Position numbers and translations under genes: made by a program | Source: Acetivibrio alkalicellulosi | GTDB lineage: Bacteria; Bacillota; Clostridia; Acetivibrionales; Acetivibrionaceae | NCBI GenBank assembly: GCA_008125075.1 | Contig: VLTH01000001.1 | Coordinates: 62,001-126,000 of the forward strand | Direction of reading: 5' to 3' | Length of the DNA: 64,000 nucleotides | Notes under the pieces: generated by a model | The model's input: only the letters and a program-made list of their open reading frames with translations | Database searches by the model: none | Told to the model about the DNA's origin: nothing | Part shown: positions 8,246-16,332 of the stretch, in pieces | Layout: each line of letters starts with the position of its first letter | How positions within the stretch are numbered: position 1 is the first letter of the stretch

Positions 8246-8323
8246 TTTTGGAGAAAAAATCAAGAAGGTAATATAGTAATATGATAAAATAATTATATCT
8301 TAAGATATAAGGGAGTACTCCGG

Positions 8324-9697
8324 ATGAACTATTACGAACGCATTCAGAAATCCATTGATTACATTGAAAGCCAATTAAATGCCAGTATTGAAATTGAAAA
8401 AGCAGCACAGGAAGCATATATGTCTTGTTCAAGTTATTACCGTATGTTCTTTGCTTTAACAGGCTATGCAGTTAAAGAATATATCCGTCAAAGGAGAATA
8501 AGCAGTGCGGTTAAGGAGATTAAGAAGACGAATGACAGTATTTTAGATATAGCTATACGGCATGACTTTGAGAGCAATGAGGCATTTACAAGAGCTTGCA
8601 AACGTATTACAGGATATCCTCCAAGTGCGTTTAGAAAACATGATGTAAAATATAGTTTTGAAAGGGTGAATGTTTTGGATAAATTTATTGATGCTCAGGA
8701 TAATGATCTGATTGAAAAATATCCAGATATAAAAGTACTCAAAAACTTAGAACCGATGAGAGTTGCATATTATTGCTATTATGGCAGGGAACCTGAGAAT
8801 GGAGCTTTTTCTGTAATAAGTGACTGGTTTAGAAGAAGTGGAATGAATATAGAAAAAGATAAAATGCGAATATTTGGTTTCAATAACCCGAATCCTTCTC
8901 CGGGGCAGGATGAGTACGGATATGAAGTATGGGTTACAATTGCAGACAATATAGAAGTAAATGATAGCCTTATTAAAACAAAAATTGTTGAGGGTGGGCT
9001 ATATGTAGTCTGCGGAGTCAGAGATCTTGTTGGAGGGGATGGAGCAGAAATCAGCTCCACATGGAAAAGGTTTTCTCAATGGATTAGCGAAAGCAAGTAC
9101 GTTATTGCAGATCATCAGTGGCTTGAAGAGCATTTAAACTTCAATGATGAATTTGAGCATACTGGTGGAATGGATTTATACATGCCTATAGCTCCTAAAG
9201 CTGCAATTACAGATCAAGAAAAAGAAATTGTGAATGTTGAACCCATGAAGACAGTGGCAATTACATTTAATGGGGAAAATGCATACGATGAAGCCTTGGG
9301 TTATATGTATGAATTTGTCATGGCAAATGGATACCATATGAATACAGGAAAAAGAAGGACATTCTGCTATTATAACCATGAAAGAGCTGGGAAAAATGAC
9401 TTCTGGGTTAAGGTTCATATTACTGTAGATGATAGTTTTACTACTAACAATAAAAAACTTAATACTGAGATTTTCCAAGGGGGATTATATGCTTATGAGG
9501 AAGTTGAATGGATTAACAATGGAAAGAGATGGTATCAATTTATAGATTGGGTGAAAATGAGTAAGAAATATGATTTTGACAATAGACCATTCATAGAAGA
9601 GTTTATTATTGATGGTCCTGGGAAATTAAGGCCTAGCTCACGAGTAAAACATTTTATGCCAATAAGGAATTGTCCAGAAACATCCGAATTCCTTTGA
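8324..9697 (+). CDS. AraC-family regulator with two GyrI-like effector domains
   Basis: A 457-residue transcription factor. Residues about 8-105 form the AraC/XylS double helix-turn-helix (IEKAAQEAYMSCSSYYRMF, then DFESNEAFTRACKRITGYPPSAFR). Residues about 140-290 and 300-452 are two GyrI/SOUL-like small-molecule-binding domains; each has the family's start (EPMRVAYYCYYGREPE; EPMKTVAITFNGENAYDEA) and a conserved late GLY(V/A)xxxV strand. A double GyrI tail suggests ligand-gated control, often of multidrug or stress genes. The target is not evident. It begins behind a modest GGGAG site. The preceding DNA is element debris, while the gene itself looks intact. Confidence 0.88.
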   Translation: MNYYERIQKSIDYIESQLNASIEIEKAAQEAYMSCSSYYRMFFALTGYAVKEYIRQRRISSAVKEIKKTNDSILDIAIRHDFESNEAFTRACKRITGYPPSAFRKHDVKYSFERVNVLDKFIDAQDNDLIEKYPDIKVLKNLEPMRVAYYCYYGREPENGAFSVISDWFRRSGMNIEKDKMRIFGFNNPNPSPGQDEYGYEVWVTIADNIEVNDSLIKTKIVEGGLYVVCGVRDLVGGDGAEISSTWKRFSQWISESKYVIADHQWLEEHLNFNDEFEHTGGMDLYMPIAPKAAITDQEKEIVNVEPMKTVAITFNGENAYDEALGYMYEFVMANGYHMNTGKRRTFCYYNHERAGKNDFWVKVHITVDDSFTTNNKKLNTEIFQGGLYAYEEVEWINNGKRWYQFIDWVKMSKKYDFDNRPFIEEFIIDGPGKLRPSSRVKHFMPIRNCPETSEFL

Positions 9698-10040
9698 TAT
9701 GTATGCTAATATTAAACATGAAATTGTGGTTAAAGTTATGTCTTCACTTATTATACTTTGGAAGTATTTTGGTGACTGAAAGGTATACACTATTTTATGA
9801 TTATTCAAGAAGTAGTAATCAATGACTTTGATTCTATTCAGAAATTATATTTGCATCTGCATATTGATCAGTAAGAACAAAAGAATGTAAAAGACAGTTT
9901 GAGAAGATGTATTTAAGGGTTGTTTTGAAATAATTTTAGGTAGATACTACCCTCTAAAAACACTAATTATTAACAAAGAGGAGTTACAATAAAAATAATA
10001 GAATAAAGAGTAGTAGTTAAAAGATCAATGGAGGGATAGT
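9698..10040. other. Intergenic region, no gene seen
   Basis: AT-rich stretch with stops in all frames I checked and no consensus promoter or clear terminator. It ends in the GGAGGGA ribosome site of the next gene. Confidence 0.4.
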
Positions 10041-10889
10041 ATGTCAAAGATAAAAATTGCATCATTAGCTATTGCTATCATTGTGCTTTTGTTAATTATA
10101 AGTTCTTATGTGGCTAACGTAATTTTTGACTGTAGAGTAAAAAAAGAAGTAAAAGAGTTTTTAAGTGAAGTTGAAAAGAATAGTACAATTATTGAAAGGG
10201 AAGATATAGAAGGGTTGCCGTTAAATGTACAAAAATGGCTTGAATACTCTGGAATTATTGGGCGGGAGAAAATAAATTCTGTTCGCTTAATACAGAATGC
10301 TGATATGAGACTAGGAAAAGATAGCTCGTGGATGCCAGTTCGAGCAGAACAATACTTTACTATTAGCAATCCAGGCTTTATATGGAAAGCAAAAATAAAT
10401 GTAGCTCCACTAATTCATATTGTAGGAAGAGATAAATATTATGAAGGAAAAGGTAGTATGATTATTAAGCCCCTTTCATTATTTACTCTTGCTGATTCCA
10501 GTGGAAAAGAAATGGATCAAGGAGCTATGCTTAGATACCTAGCAGAAATAGTTTGGTTTCCTACAGCTGCTTTAGAGGATTACATCACGTGGGAAGAAAT
10601 AGACAATAATATTGCTAAGGCAACAATGTCTTACGGAGGAATAACAGCTTCAGGAATATTTACTTTTAACGAAGTGGGGGAGGTAATAAAATTTGAGGCT
10701 GAAAGATATGGAGAATTTGATGGTGAGTTTAAGCTAGAGCTTTGGTCAATACCCATTAGGGAATATAAAGAGTTTGATGGCATAAAAGTTCCGACGAAAG
10801 GAGATGTTACATGGAAGTTTAAAGAAAGAGACTTTAATTGGTATAACTTCGAGTTAATTGAGATTGAATATAATAATCCTATACCTTAA
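10041..10889 (+). CDS. DUF6544-like membrane-anchored protein
   Basis: A 282-residue protein with one N-terminal membrane helix (about 5-28) and an extracytoplasmic, beta-rich domain. The pattern LPLNVQKWLEYSGIIG, then WMPVRAEQYFTISNPGFIWKA, then MLRYLAEIVWFPTAAL matches a family annotated in genomes as DUF6544/DUF6920; I recall this from its pattern and cannot check it. No catalytic residues are known to me. The start is secure (GGAGGGATAGT before ATG). It is flanked by a regulator and a cold-shock gene on the same strand, but gaps of over 150 bases on both sides argue for a single-gene unit. Confidence 0.65.
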   Translation: MSKIKIASLAIAIIVLLLIISSYVANVIFDCRVKKEVKEFLSEVEKNSTIIEREDIEGLPLNVQKWLEYSGIIGREKINSVRLIQNADMRLGKDSSWMPVRAEQYFTISNPGFIWKAKINVAPLIHIVGRDKYYEGKGSMIIKPLSLFTLADSSGKEMDQGAMLRYLAEIVWFPTAALEDYITWEEIDNNIAKATMSYGGITASGIFTFNEVGEVIKFEAERYGEFDGEFKLELWSIPIREYKEFDGIKVPTKGDVTWKFKERDFNWYNFELIEIEYNNPIP

Positions 10890-10966
10890 CGTTGCCGTGA
10901 CTCAAACATATGGAAAAATACTCTAAAATGTCATACAAAAGGAAGAATAACAGAGCTTTTATATTA

Positions 10967-11039
10967 ACATAATATAATTAGAAGCATCATGAACTATTGC
11001 ATGCTTAAAACACAGGAAATTAAGGAGGTGCAGTACTGA
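10967..11039 (+). promoter_or_regulatory. Conserved leader of csp copy 2
   Basis: This 73-bp block is nearly repeated at 13637-13710 before the third csp. It contains a TATAAT-like box (10973-10978), a hairpin AAGCAT/ATGCTT (10982-10987 with 11001-11006) and the AAGGAGG ribosome site. No good -35 box is seen. The hairpin lies between the likely transcript start and the ribosome site. Confidence 0.6.
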
Positions 11040-11237
11040 ATGAATGGTACAGTTAAATGGTTTAGCGCAGAAAAAGGTTTTGGTTTTATTGAAAGAGAAG
11101 ATGGGGATGATGTGTTTGTGCATTTCTCCGCAATTCAATCACAAGGTTACAAATCGCTAAATGAAGGTCAAAGAGTTGAGTTTGATTTGGAAAAAGGTCA
11201 GCGTGGTCCACAAGCAACAAATGTTAGGTTATCGTAA
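11040..11237 (+). CDS. Cold-shock protein (CspA family), second of three
   Basis: A 65-residue cold-shock domain with [12 protein letters not shown] and DVFVHFSAI, the two RNA-binding motifs, and the family's normal length. It acts as a cytosolic RNA chaperone. The ATG at 11040 lies 11 bases after AAGGAGG. It is followed by a zinc-ribbon gene, and the same pair with the same leaders recurs at 13711-14417, so this is half of a duplicated two-gene module. The protein differs from its 13711 paralogue at only a few positions. Confidence 0.96.
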   Translation: MNGTVKWFSAEKGFGFIEREDGDDVFVHFSAIQSQGYKSLNEGQRVEFDLEKGQRGPQATNVRLS

Positions 11238-11428
11238 AAAAGCAGTAGTTTAAGAGAGAAAATTTAGTAAATATGAATTATAAAAATTTAGATAATGGGA
11301 AGAATTAAAAAAATAGTAAGTTGGCAAATAACATGGATTAATTTTCTAAAAACAACTCTCTTTACTTTATTGGAGCGGGAAGTTAAGAATTATATGATCC
11401 AAATAAATTAAGGAGGAGGTATATAGAC

Positions 11429-11614
11429 ATGCCAGATAAAACAATAGATTGCAAGGATTGTAATTCACAATTCGTTTTCAGCGAAAGTGAGCAGGCTTTT
11501 TATAAAGAGAAGGGATTTGACAATGAACCACAAAGATGCCCTGACTGCAGAAGAGCAAAAAAGCAGCAAAGGAATGACAACAGAGGCGGCGGAAGAAGAT
11601 TTGGTAATAGATGA
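11429..11614 (+). CDS. Small zinc-ribbon protein paired with csp, copy 1
   Basis: A 61-residue protein with two CxxC knuckles (CKDC near residue 8 and CPDC near residue 38) around a QAFYKEKGFDNEPQRC core, the pattern of the bacterial probable zinc-ribbon family. The C terminus is basic and Gly/Arg-rich (NDNRGGGRRFGNR), which resembles RNA-binding tails. Pairing with a cold-shock gene in two copies suggests a shared role in RNA handling; that is inferred. The ribosome site AAGGAGGAGG is very strong. About 95 bases of leader before it are conserved in the second copy. Confidence 0.85.
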   Translation: MPDKTIDCKDCNSQFVFSESEQAFYKEKGFDNEPQRCPDCRRAKKQQRNDNRGGGRRFGNR

Positions 11615-11617
11615 TGA

Positions 11618-11645
11618 ATAAGAGGAGGACAGTTCCTCCTATTTA
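11618..11645 (+). terminator. Hairpin after zinc-ribbon copy 1
   Basis: AGGAGGA and TCCTCCT pair around a CAGT loop just after the stop, followed by ATTTAATT. It matches the position of the better terminator after copy 2. Confidence 0.6.
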
Positions 11646-12026
11646 ATTCTGTAGATTAGCCAAACACTTAATAACCGATAATTTTTATACAAAATAGCAG
11701 ATTGATTCAAACTATTCTGCTATTTTTTATTTAAATGTAAAGTAATTGATTTCAGTAGATTTTGTACATATTTCATCGGACCTACCTTGCAATAATAATT
11801 CCAGTTTATATTATGAAGTATACGATGTAGCCTTCATAACAATAAATTGCTACAGAGTAAATATGACTAACTGTAAGGGTATACAATGCACATGAGGTGT
11901 GTGGTTTGGCTAAAAGAAAAGTGTGCATATTATCTTCACTTTTATGTCGAATTTATGATATAATTTAGTTTCGTAGAGATGCTTTTGTATAATTATTTTC
12001 ATTTACCGTTGGAGGGGGAAGCTTAA

Positions 12027-12089
12027 ATGACTAATATAAACATCTTAGATGATGACAAAGATATAATAGATCAGACAAAGCAATGTTGA
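12027..12089 (+). pseudogene. Response-regulator start fragment
   Basis: Behind a strong GGAGGGGG site, 20 codons (MTNINILDDDKDIIDQTKQC) resemble the first strand and acidic pocket of an OmpR-type receiver domain, then stop. The match is short, so it could equally be a small real peptide. Confidence 0.4.
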
Positions 12090-12147
12090 AAAAATAAATA
12101 TAGAGTTCGCAGATATTTATAAATTATAAAAGTACAAATCTAAACAG

Positions 12148-12192
12148 GCTCTACACTGCGCAATTTAAGTTTCTGGATTATTTTTCTTCACT
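12148..12192 (+). repeat. Dispersed repeat, copy 1
   Basis: It shares the core TTAAGTTTCTGGA and a downstream TTTTTCTTCA with copies at 18040-18084 (same strand) and 19123-19167 (opposite strand). Similarity to the third copy continues through TTGTTACA. Confidence 0.65.
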
Positions 12193-12485
12193 TTTGTTAC
12201 ACAACCCATGTGATAATAAGCTGTTTGAAATAACGGAAATATGTTATTATAATATAGATTTTTTAAATTTGCTTATAACTAGACCATTATTCTGTCAATA
12301 CTTAATGGTAGCAAAGAGTCAATTGCTTTGTACATAGACTCTTTAATGGTTTATAAATAAATTTGTATAAAATACAGAAAATATCTATATAGGTGTTTTC
12401 TTTTTAGAAAAAATTAGCGGCCAAAGATGGAAAGCAAAAGTATGAGGGAGATATTGAATCCTAATAAAAAGTAAGGAGAAGTGAC

Positions 12486-13574
12486 ATGTTATCTTGGAGA
12501 GGTAAAAGTTTAAATATAGGTGGTTTAACAGCAAAATTACCCATAATTCAGGGCGGTATGGGAATTGGGGTTTCACTAAGTGGGCTTGCGTCTGCAGTAG
12601 CCAATGAAGGCGGTATTGGGGTTATCTCAGCTGCTGCTATAGGAATGCTGGAGCCGGACTTTTCAACGAATTATATTGAGGCTAACATTAGAGCACTTAG
12701 AAATGAAATTAGGAAAGCTCGGGAGCTCACCAAAGGAATTCTTGGGGTAAATATCATGGTAGCCCTATCGAATTTTTCGGATATGGTTAAAACTTCAATA
12801 GAAGAAGGGATAGATATTATTTTCTCTGGGGCAGGACTTCCACTTAATCTTCCCTCTTTTTTAGGAGAGACTCGGGATACAAAGCTTGTTCCCATTGTAT
12901 CTTCATCAAGAGCAGCAGGTCTAATTGCCAAGAGATGGTTAGAAAAATACAATTATGTGCCTGATGCAATTGTGGTGGAAGGACCTATGGCAGGAGGACA
13001 CCTAGGATTTAAAAGTGAACAGATTCCAGATCCAAATTACAAATTGGAAAAACTTGTTTCTGAGGTTATCAGTGAGGTTAAGATTATTGAAAGTAAAGCT
13101 GGAAAATCTATTCCAGTAATTGCAGCAGGAGGTATATATACTGGTGAAGATATATATAGATTTATTCAGCTGGGAGCTTCTGGTGTTCAAATGTCCACAC
13201 GCTTTGTAACAACAGAAGAATGTGATGCTTCTTTGGAATTTAAAAAAGCCTATGTTGATTGCAGGAAAGAAGATATAGGAATTATAAAGAGTCCAGTTGG
13301 AATGCCTGGAAGAGCAATTATTAATGAGTTTATCAATGATGTAAATATAGGAACTAAAAAACCATATAAATGTCCGTTTCACTGTATTATAACCTGTCAA
13401 TATAAATCAAGTCCGTACTGTATTGCTCTTGCTTTAGCAAATGCAAAAAAAGGAAAAATGAAGTATGGGTTTGCTTTTGCAGGTGAAAATGCTTATAGAG
13501 CTGAAAGAATTGTTTCAGTGAAGGAATTGGTGACTGCTTTGGTTGAAGAGTATAACAATGCTGAGATGGCATAA
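12486..13574 (+). CDS. Nitronate monooxygenase (2-nitropropane dioxygenase family)
   Basis: A 362-residue FMN-dependent TIM-barrel enzyme of the NMO/FabK-like group, which oxidises nitronates and so detoxifies them. Signatures: PIIQGGMGIGVSLSGLASAVA near the N terminus, broken by no gap; VVEGPMAGGHLGF near 160-172; the FMN phosphate site AAGGIYTGEDI and LGASGVQMSTRFVTTEE. The C terminus carries the Cys-containing CPFHCIITC stretch and YGFAFAGENAYRAE, common in clostridial members. FabK-type enoyl-ACP reductase is the main alternative, but the gene is not in a fatty-acid cluster. The ribosome site AAGGAG precedes the ATG by 8 bases. It appears to be a single-gene unit. Confidence 0.88.
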   Translation: MLSWRGKSLNIGGLTAKLPIIQGGMGIGVSLSGLASAVANEGGIGVISAAAIGMLEPDFSTNYIEANIRALRNEIRKARELTKGILGVNIMVALSNFSDMVKTSIEEGIDIIFSGAGLPLNLPSFLGETRDTKLVPIVSSSRAAGLIAKRWLEKYNYVPDAIVVEGPMAGGHLGFKSEQIPDPNYKLEKLVSEVISEVKIIESKAGKSIPVIAAGGIYTGEDIYRFIQLGASGVQMSTRFVTTEECDASLEFKKAYVDCRKEDIGIIKSPVGMPGRAIINEFINDVNIGTKKPYKCPFHCIITCQYKSSPYCIALALANAKKGKMKYGFAFAGENAYRAERIVSVKELVTALVEEYNNAEMA

Positions 13575-13636
13575 ACACTTTTGAATTGGTATATAAATCC
13601 AGTATAGAATAGATTGAATAACTAAGTCTTGATATT

Positions 13637-13710
13637 AATATAATATAATCAGAAGCATCATGAATTATTGTATGCTTAATACATGGGAAATTAAGGAGGC
13701 GCAGTACTGA
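13637..13710 (+). promoter_or_regulatory. Conserved leader of csp copy 3
   Basis: Near-identical to 10967-11039, with TATAAT at 13644-13649, the hairpin AAGCAT/ATGCTT (13653-13658 with 13672-13677) and the AAGGAGG site. Confidence 0.6.
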
Positions 13711-13908
13711 ATGATTGGCACAGTTAAATGGTTTAATGCAGAAAAGGGTTTCGGATTTATTGAAATAGAAGGTGGAGACGATGTATTTGTACATTTCTCT
13801 GCAATTCAGTCACAGGGGTACAAGTCACTAGATGAAGGCCAAAGAGTTGAGTTTGATATTGAAAGAGGACAGCGTGGCCCACAAGCGGTTAATGTAAGAT
13901 TATCTTAA
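13711..13908 (+). CDS. Cold-shock protein (CspA family), third of three
   Basis: A 65-residue cold-shock domain with [12 protein letters not shown] and DVFVHFSAI. It is the closest relative of the gene at 11040 and shares its leader, so the two arose by duplication of a csp plus zinc-ribbon module. The start ATG follows AAGGAGG by 11 bases, as in the other copy. Between this gene and its zinc-ribbon partner lie two large inverted repeats absent from the other module, so the pair may be differently regulated. Confidence 0.96.
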   Translation: MIGTVKWFNAEKGFGFIEIEGGDDVFVHFSAIQSQGYKSLDEGQRVEFDIERGQRGPQAVNVRLS

Positions 13909-13930
13909 CTGAATGATGAGGGAAGCTAGT

Positions 13931-14039
13931 TTTATTGAACTCATAAAGTGTTCTACACTAAGAATATTGAGTTCAATAAACACAGTTATATGATTTCTCA
14001 AAAATTTGAAATATGAATTCAAAATGTTTTTTGAGAAAC
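13931..14039 (+). other. Two large hairpins between csp and zinc-ribbon genes
   Basis: TTTATTGAACTCA (13931-13943) pairs with TGAGTTCAATAAA (13968-13980), a perfect 13-bp stem. A second stem pairs TTTCTCAAAAA (13994-14004) with TTTTTTGAGAAA (14027-14038). Either could terminate or process the csp transcript. Confidence 0.6.
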
Positions 14040-14228
14040 ATATAGATAAGAAGTGTAATATTGGTGAAATATATGTTGCTTAATGCTTCAAAATATGTTA
14101 TTATTAATACGTTAGTCACTATATATTGGTATGGATTAATTTTTGATTATAACTATAACTCTCTTTGATTTTTTGGAGTGGTAAGTTAAGAATGATTTGA
14201 TCCAAATAAATTAAGGAGGTATATAGAT

Positions 14229-14417
14229 ATGGCGGATAAAGTAATAACTTGCAAGGATTGTAATTCAGAATTCATTTTTAATGAAAGCGAACAGGCTTTT
14301 TACAAAGAGAAGGGATTCGACAATGAACCACAGAGATGTCCTGACTGCAGAAGAGCAAGAAAGCAACAAAGGAATGACAACAGAGGTGGCGGAAGAAGTT
14401 TTGGCAACAGATGGTAA
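14229..14417 (+). CDS. Small zinc-ribbon protein paired with csp, copy 2
   Basis: A 62-residue paralogue of the protein at 11429, with both CxxC pairs and the Gly/Arg-rich tail kept (NDNRGGGRSFGNRW). About 90 bases of upstream DNA, including TTGGAGTGGTAAGTTAAGAA and ATCCAAATAAATTAAGGAGG, are conserved with copy 1. This supports duplication of the gene with its own control region. The same RNA-related role is inferred from the tail and the csp partner. Confidence 0.85.
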   Translation: MADKVITCKDCNSEFIFNESEQAFYKEKGFDNEPQRCPDCRRARKQQRNDNRGGGRSFGNRW

Positions 14418-14421
14418 AAAC

Positions 14422-14445
14422 AGGAGGGCTTAGGCTCTCCTTTTT
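14422..14445 (+). terminator. Terminator of csp/zinc-ribbon module 2
   Basis: AGGAGG pairs with TCTCCT around GCTTAGGC, followed by TTTTTC, immediately after the zinc-ribbon stop. Confidence 0.8.
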
Positions 14446-14447
14446 CA

Positions 14448-14705
14448 TTACATAATACTTAACCCTATCAAAATTAGTTCCTTCTCAATAGTATTCCTTA
14501 ATTCTGAAGGCACCCTTAATTCTAGCCAAACTCTGTCATTTTCTTTCACACATGTTATAGCACAAAATTTATTATCTTTTTTGAAACAACATGTACAATA
14601 AAACATAAAATCAATTCCATCAAATTTAGGTATCTCAGCTATTTTTTTGACATAAGTGTCGTATTCATCAGGTGTATATTCTGTTTTTCCACTTATAAAT
14701 ACCCT
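14448..14705 (-). pseudogene. Start-less open frame, unknown protein, 85 codons
   Basis: The minus frame is open from just after a TAA (14706-14708) to TAA 14448-14450 and reads like real protein: SGKTEYTPDEYDTYVKKIAE, FYCTCCFKKDN and VWLELRVPSELR. There is no ATG, GTG or TTG near its beginning and no ribosome site, so its 5' end is probably lost. I do not recognise the family. It ends against the plus-strand terminator. Confidence 0.4.
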
Positions 14706-14871
14706 TTATAATTTTCATTTGTTACACGCACCCATTTTAGATGGGTGTATTTAGTGAATGTGAAGAAAAATATGTACTCATTTAGACTTTATGATTGAAA
14801 AACAGAATTTGATATGGTAACATGAAAAAGCAAATACCTTTCTATTAAATATTGAAGCAGAGATCACAAGG
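14706..14871. other. Short gap with a CACCCAT hairpin
   Basis: CACCCAT and ATGGGTG (about 14730-14748) pair around TTTAG. No gene is seen. Confidence 0.4.
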
Positions 14872-15106
14872 ATAACATATCGTAATGCCACAAATCTCAC
14901 TGATGTTGTTAAGGTTGTACCTTAGGATATACTTCTTATTGAAACAAATTGTCCATATCTTAACCCATAGCCATTTAGAGGCAAAAGGAATAATTCAAGT
15001 TTTGTAAGATTGGTGGCAGAGAAAATTGCCTAAGTTAAAGGTAAAAGTATAGTGGAAATTGCAATAACTACAACAAATAATGCAAAAAGAATAATGGAAA
15101 AAATAA
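14872..15106 (+). pseudogene. Decayed 3' end of tatD (metal-dependent DNase)
   Basis: Read through its stops, the frame matches the end of TatD-family nucleases: ITYRNATNLTDVVKVVP, then LLIETNCPYLNP, PFRGKRNNSSFVRLVAEKIA and VEIAITTTNNAKRI. The usual Asp in the ETDCPYL motif is Asn here. At least three in-frame stops interrupt it, so it is a dead C-terminal fragment. It lies directly before ribonuclease Z. Confidence 0.8.
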
Positions 15107-15122
15107 GACTAAGGAGATTCAT

Positions 15123-16031
15123 ATGCTTGATGTTTGTTTACTTGGTACAGGAGGTATGATGCCTCTACCACACAGGTGGCTTACCTCGCTTCTCATACGT
15201 TATAATGGAAGGATGATTTTAATAGATTGTGGAGAGGGGACACAAATTCCCTTAAAGATGGCTGAATGGGGTTTTAAGGCTATAGATGTTATTTTGTTTA
15301 CTCATTACCATGCGGATCATATAGCAGGATTACCAGGACTCCTACTCACATTGGGTAATTCAGGAAGAGAAGAAAAAGTAACAATAATGGGTCCTCCTGG
15401 GCTTAAAAAAGTGGTTGAGGGGGTAACTGTTATTTCGCCTCAGCTTCCTTTCCCTTTAGAATTAGTGGAACTGTCAGACAGTGAGGAATCAGAACAATAT
15501 AAAAGTAATATTTTCATAACCAGTATTCCTGTAGATCATACTCTTACTTGTGTTTCTTATAGTATTGAAATTAAAAGACAGGGCAAATTTGATGTAGAAA
15601 AAGCTAAAAATTTAAATATACCTATGAATTACTGGGGGCGTTTGCAAAAAGGGGAAACCATAATTATGGAAGATAAAGTGATTAAGCCTGAAATGGTCTT
15701 AGGAGAGTCAAGAAAAGGAATAAAGATTTGTTATTGTACAGACACAAGACCTACAGAGGGACTGGTTCCATTTGTTGAGAAGGCTGATTTACTGATATGT
15801 GAAGGCATGTATGGGCATGTAGATGATTCTCATAAAGCTGTAGAAAAAAAGCATATGACATTTTATGAGGCAGCCATTCTTGCAAAGCATGGGGGGGTTG
15901 ATGAATTGTGGCTTACTCATTATAGCCCGGCACTAAATGATCCAGAGGAGTATATTCATGATACAAAAGCAATTTTTGCTAATACCATTGCAGGAAAAGA
16001 TTTAATGACCAAAACAATAAAATTTCAATAG
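15123..16031 (+). CDS. rnz: Ribonuclease Z (metallo-beta-lactamase fold)
   Basis: A 302-residue zinc hydrolase that cleaves the 3' trailer from tRNA precursors lacking an encoded CCA. Motifs: the metal site THYHADHIAGLPG (HxHxDH) near residue 60, DHTL around residue 140 (a further metal His), CTDTRP with the Asp ligand near 205, and the C-terminal LWLTHYSPAL histidine near 280. The length fits the short RNase Z form. An AAGGAG site lies 6 bases before the ATG. A dead tatD fragment directly upstream suggests rearrangement of the neighbourhood. RNase BN-like activity cannot be excluded. Confidence 0.88.
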   Translation: MLDVCLLGTGGMMPLPHRWLTSLLIRYNGRMILIDCGEGTQIPLKMAEWGFKAIDVILFTHYHADHIAGLPGLLLTLGNSGREEKVTIMGPPGLKKVVEGVTVISPQLPFPLELVELSDSEESEQYKSNIFITSIPVDHTLTCVSYSIEIKRQGKFDVEKAKNLNIPMNYWGRLQKGETIIMEDKVIKPEMVLGESRKGIKICYCTDTRPTEGLVPFVEKADLLICEGMYGHVDDSHKAVEKKHMTFYEAAILAKHGGVDELWLTHYSPALNDPEEYIHDTKAIFANTIAGKDLMTKTIKFQ

Positions 16032-16058
16032 ATCGAACACTTTATATCAACCAATTTA

Positions 16059-16217
16059 GTGTTAAGTGAAATCAAAGAAAAAGTAAGTTTGTATAAGTGT
16101 ACTTCAGTATTTTATTTTTCAACATTGGATCTACCTACTATAAGCTCTAATGCTGCTATATTTGAGAGGGATTTTTTAAAAACTATTGTTGTAGATTGGA
16201 AAAACAGTAAGGGATAA
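16059..16217 (+). CDS. Possible small protein, 52 aa, uncertain
   Basis: An open frame from GTG 16059 (MLSEIKEKVSLYKCTSVFYF onward, ending DWKNSKG) lies between ribonuclease Z and the radical SAM gene. No ribosome site is seen and I do not recognise the protein. It could be a fragment. Confidence 0.25.
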   Translation: MLSEIKEKVSLYKCTSVFYFSTLDLPTISSNAAIFERDFLKTIVVDWKNSKG

Positions 16218-16221
16218 TTAG

Positions 16222-16332
16222 ATGACAGTATTAGATAAAAGATATATAATTCTTTATAAGGATGTGGATAAAAAGCTTTTAAATTCTATGAAAAGCAGTG
16301 AGGAATTAGTGATATGCACTACAAAGAAGTAA
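16222..16332 (+). CDS. Possible small protein, 36 aa, overlapping the radical SAM start
   Basis: An ATG-started frame (MTVLDKRYIILYKDVDKKLL onward) ends 19 bases inside the next gene. Only GTAAGGG lies upstream, so translation is doubtful; if translated it would couple to the radical SAM gene. Confidence 0.25.
   Translation: MTVLDKRYIILYKDVDKKLLNSMKSSEELVICTTKK

Larger units (their letters stand above)
11646..12485. other. Long non-coding stretch with repeat debris
   Basis: It contains a degenerate stretch resembling the ~210-bp repeat (about 11720-11760), a response-regulator scrap (12027-12089), one copy of a dispersed repeat (12148-12192), and a stem AAAGAGTC/GACTCTTT near 12314-12345. 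No intact gene is seen. Confidence 0.55.

Noticed and set aside
13002-13794. Two minus-strand frames of about 130 codons
   Set aside because: They overlap clear plus-strand genes (nitronate monooxygenase and csp), have odd composition and no recognisable motif.
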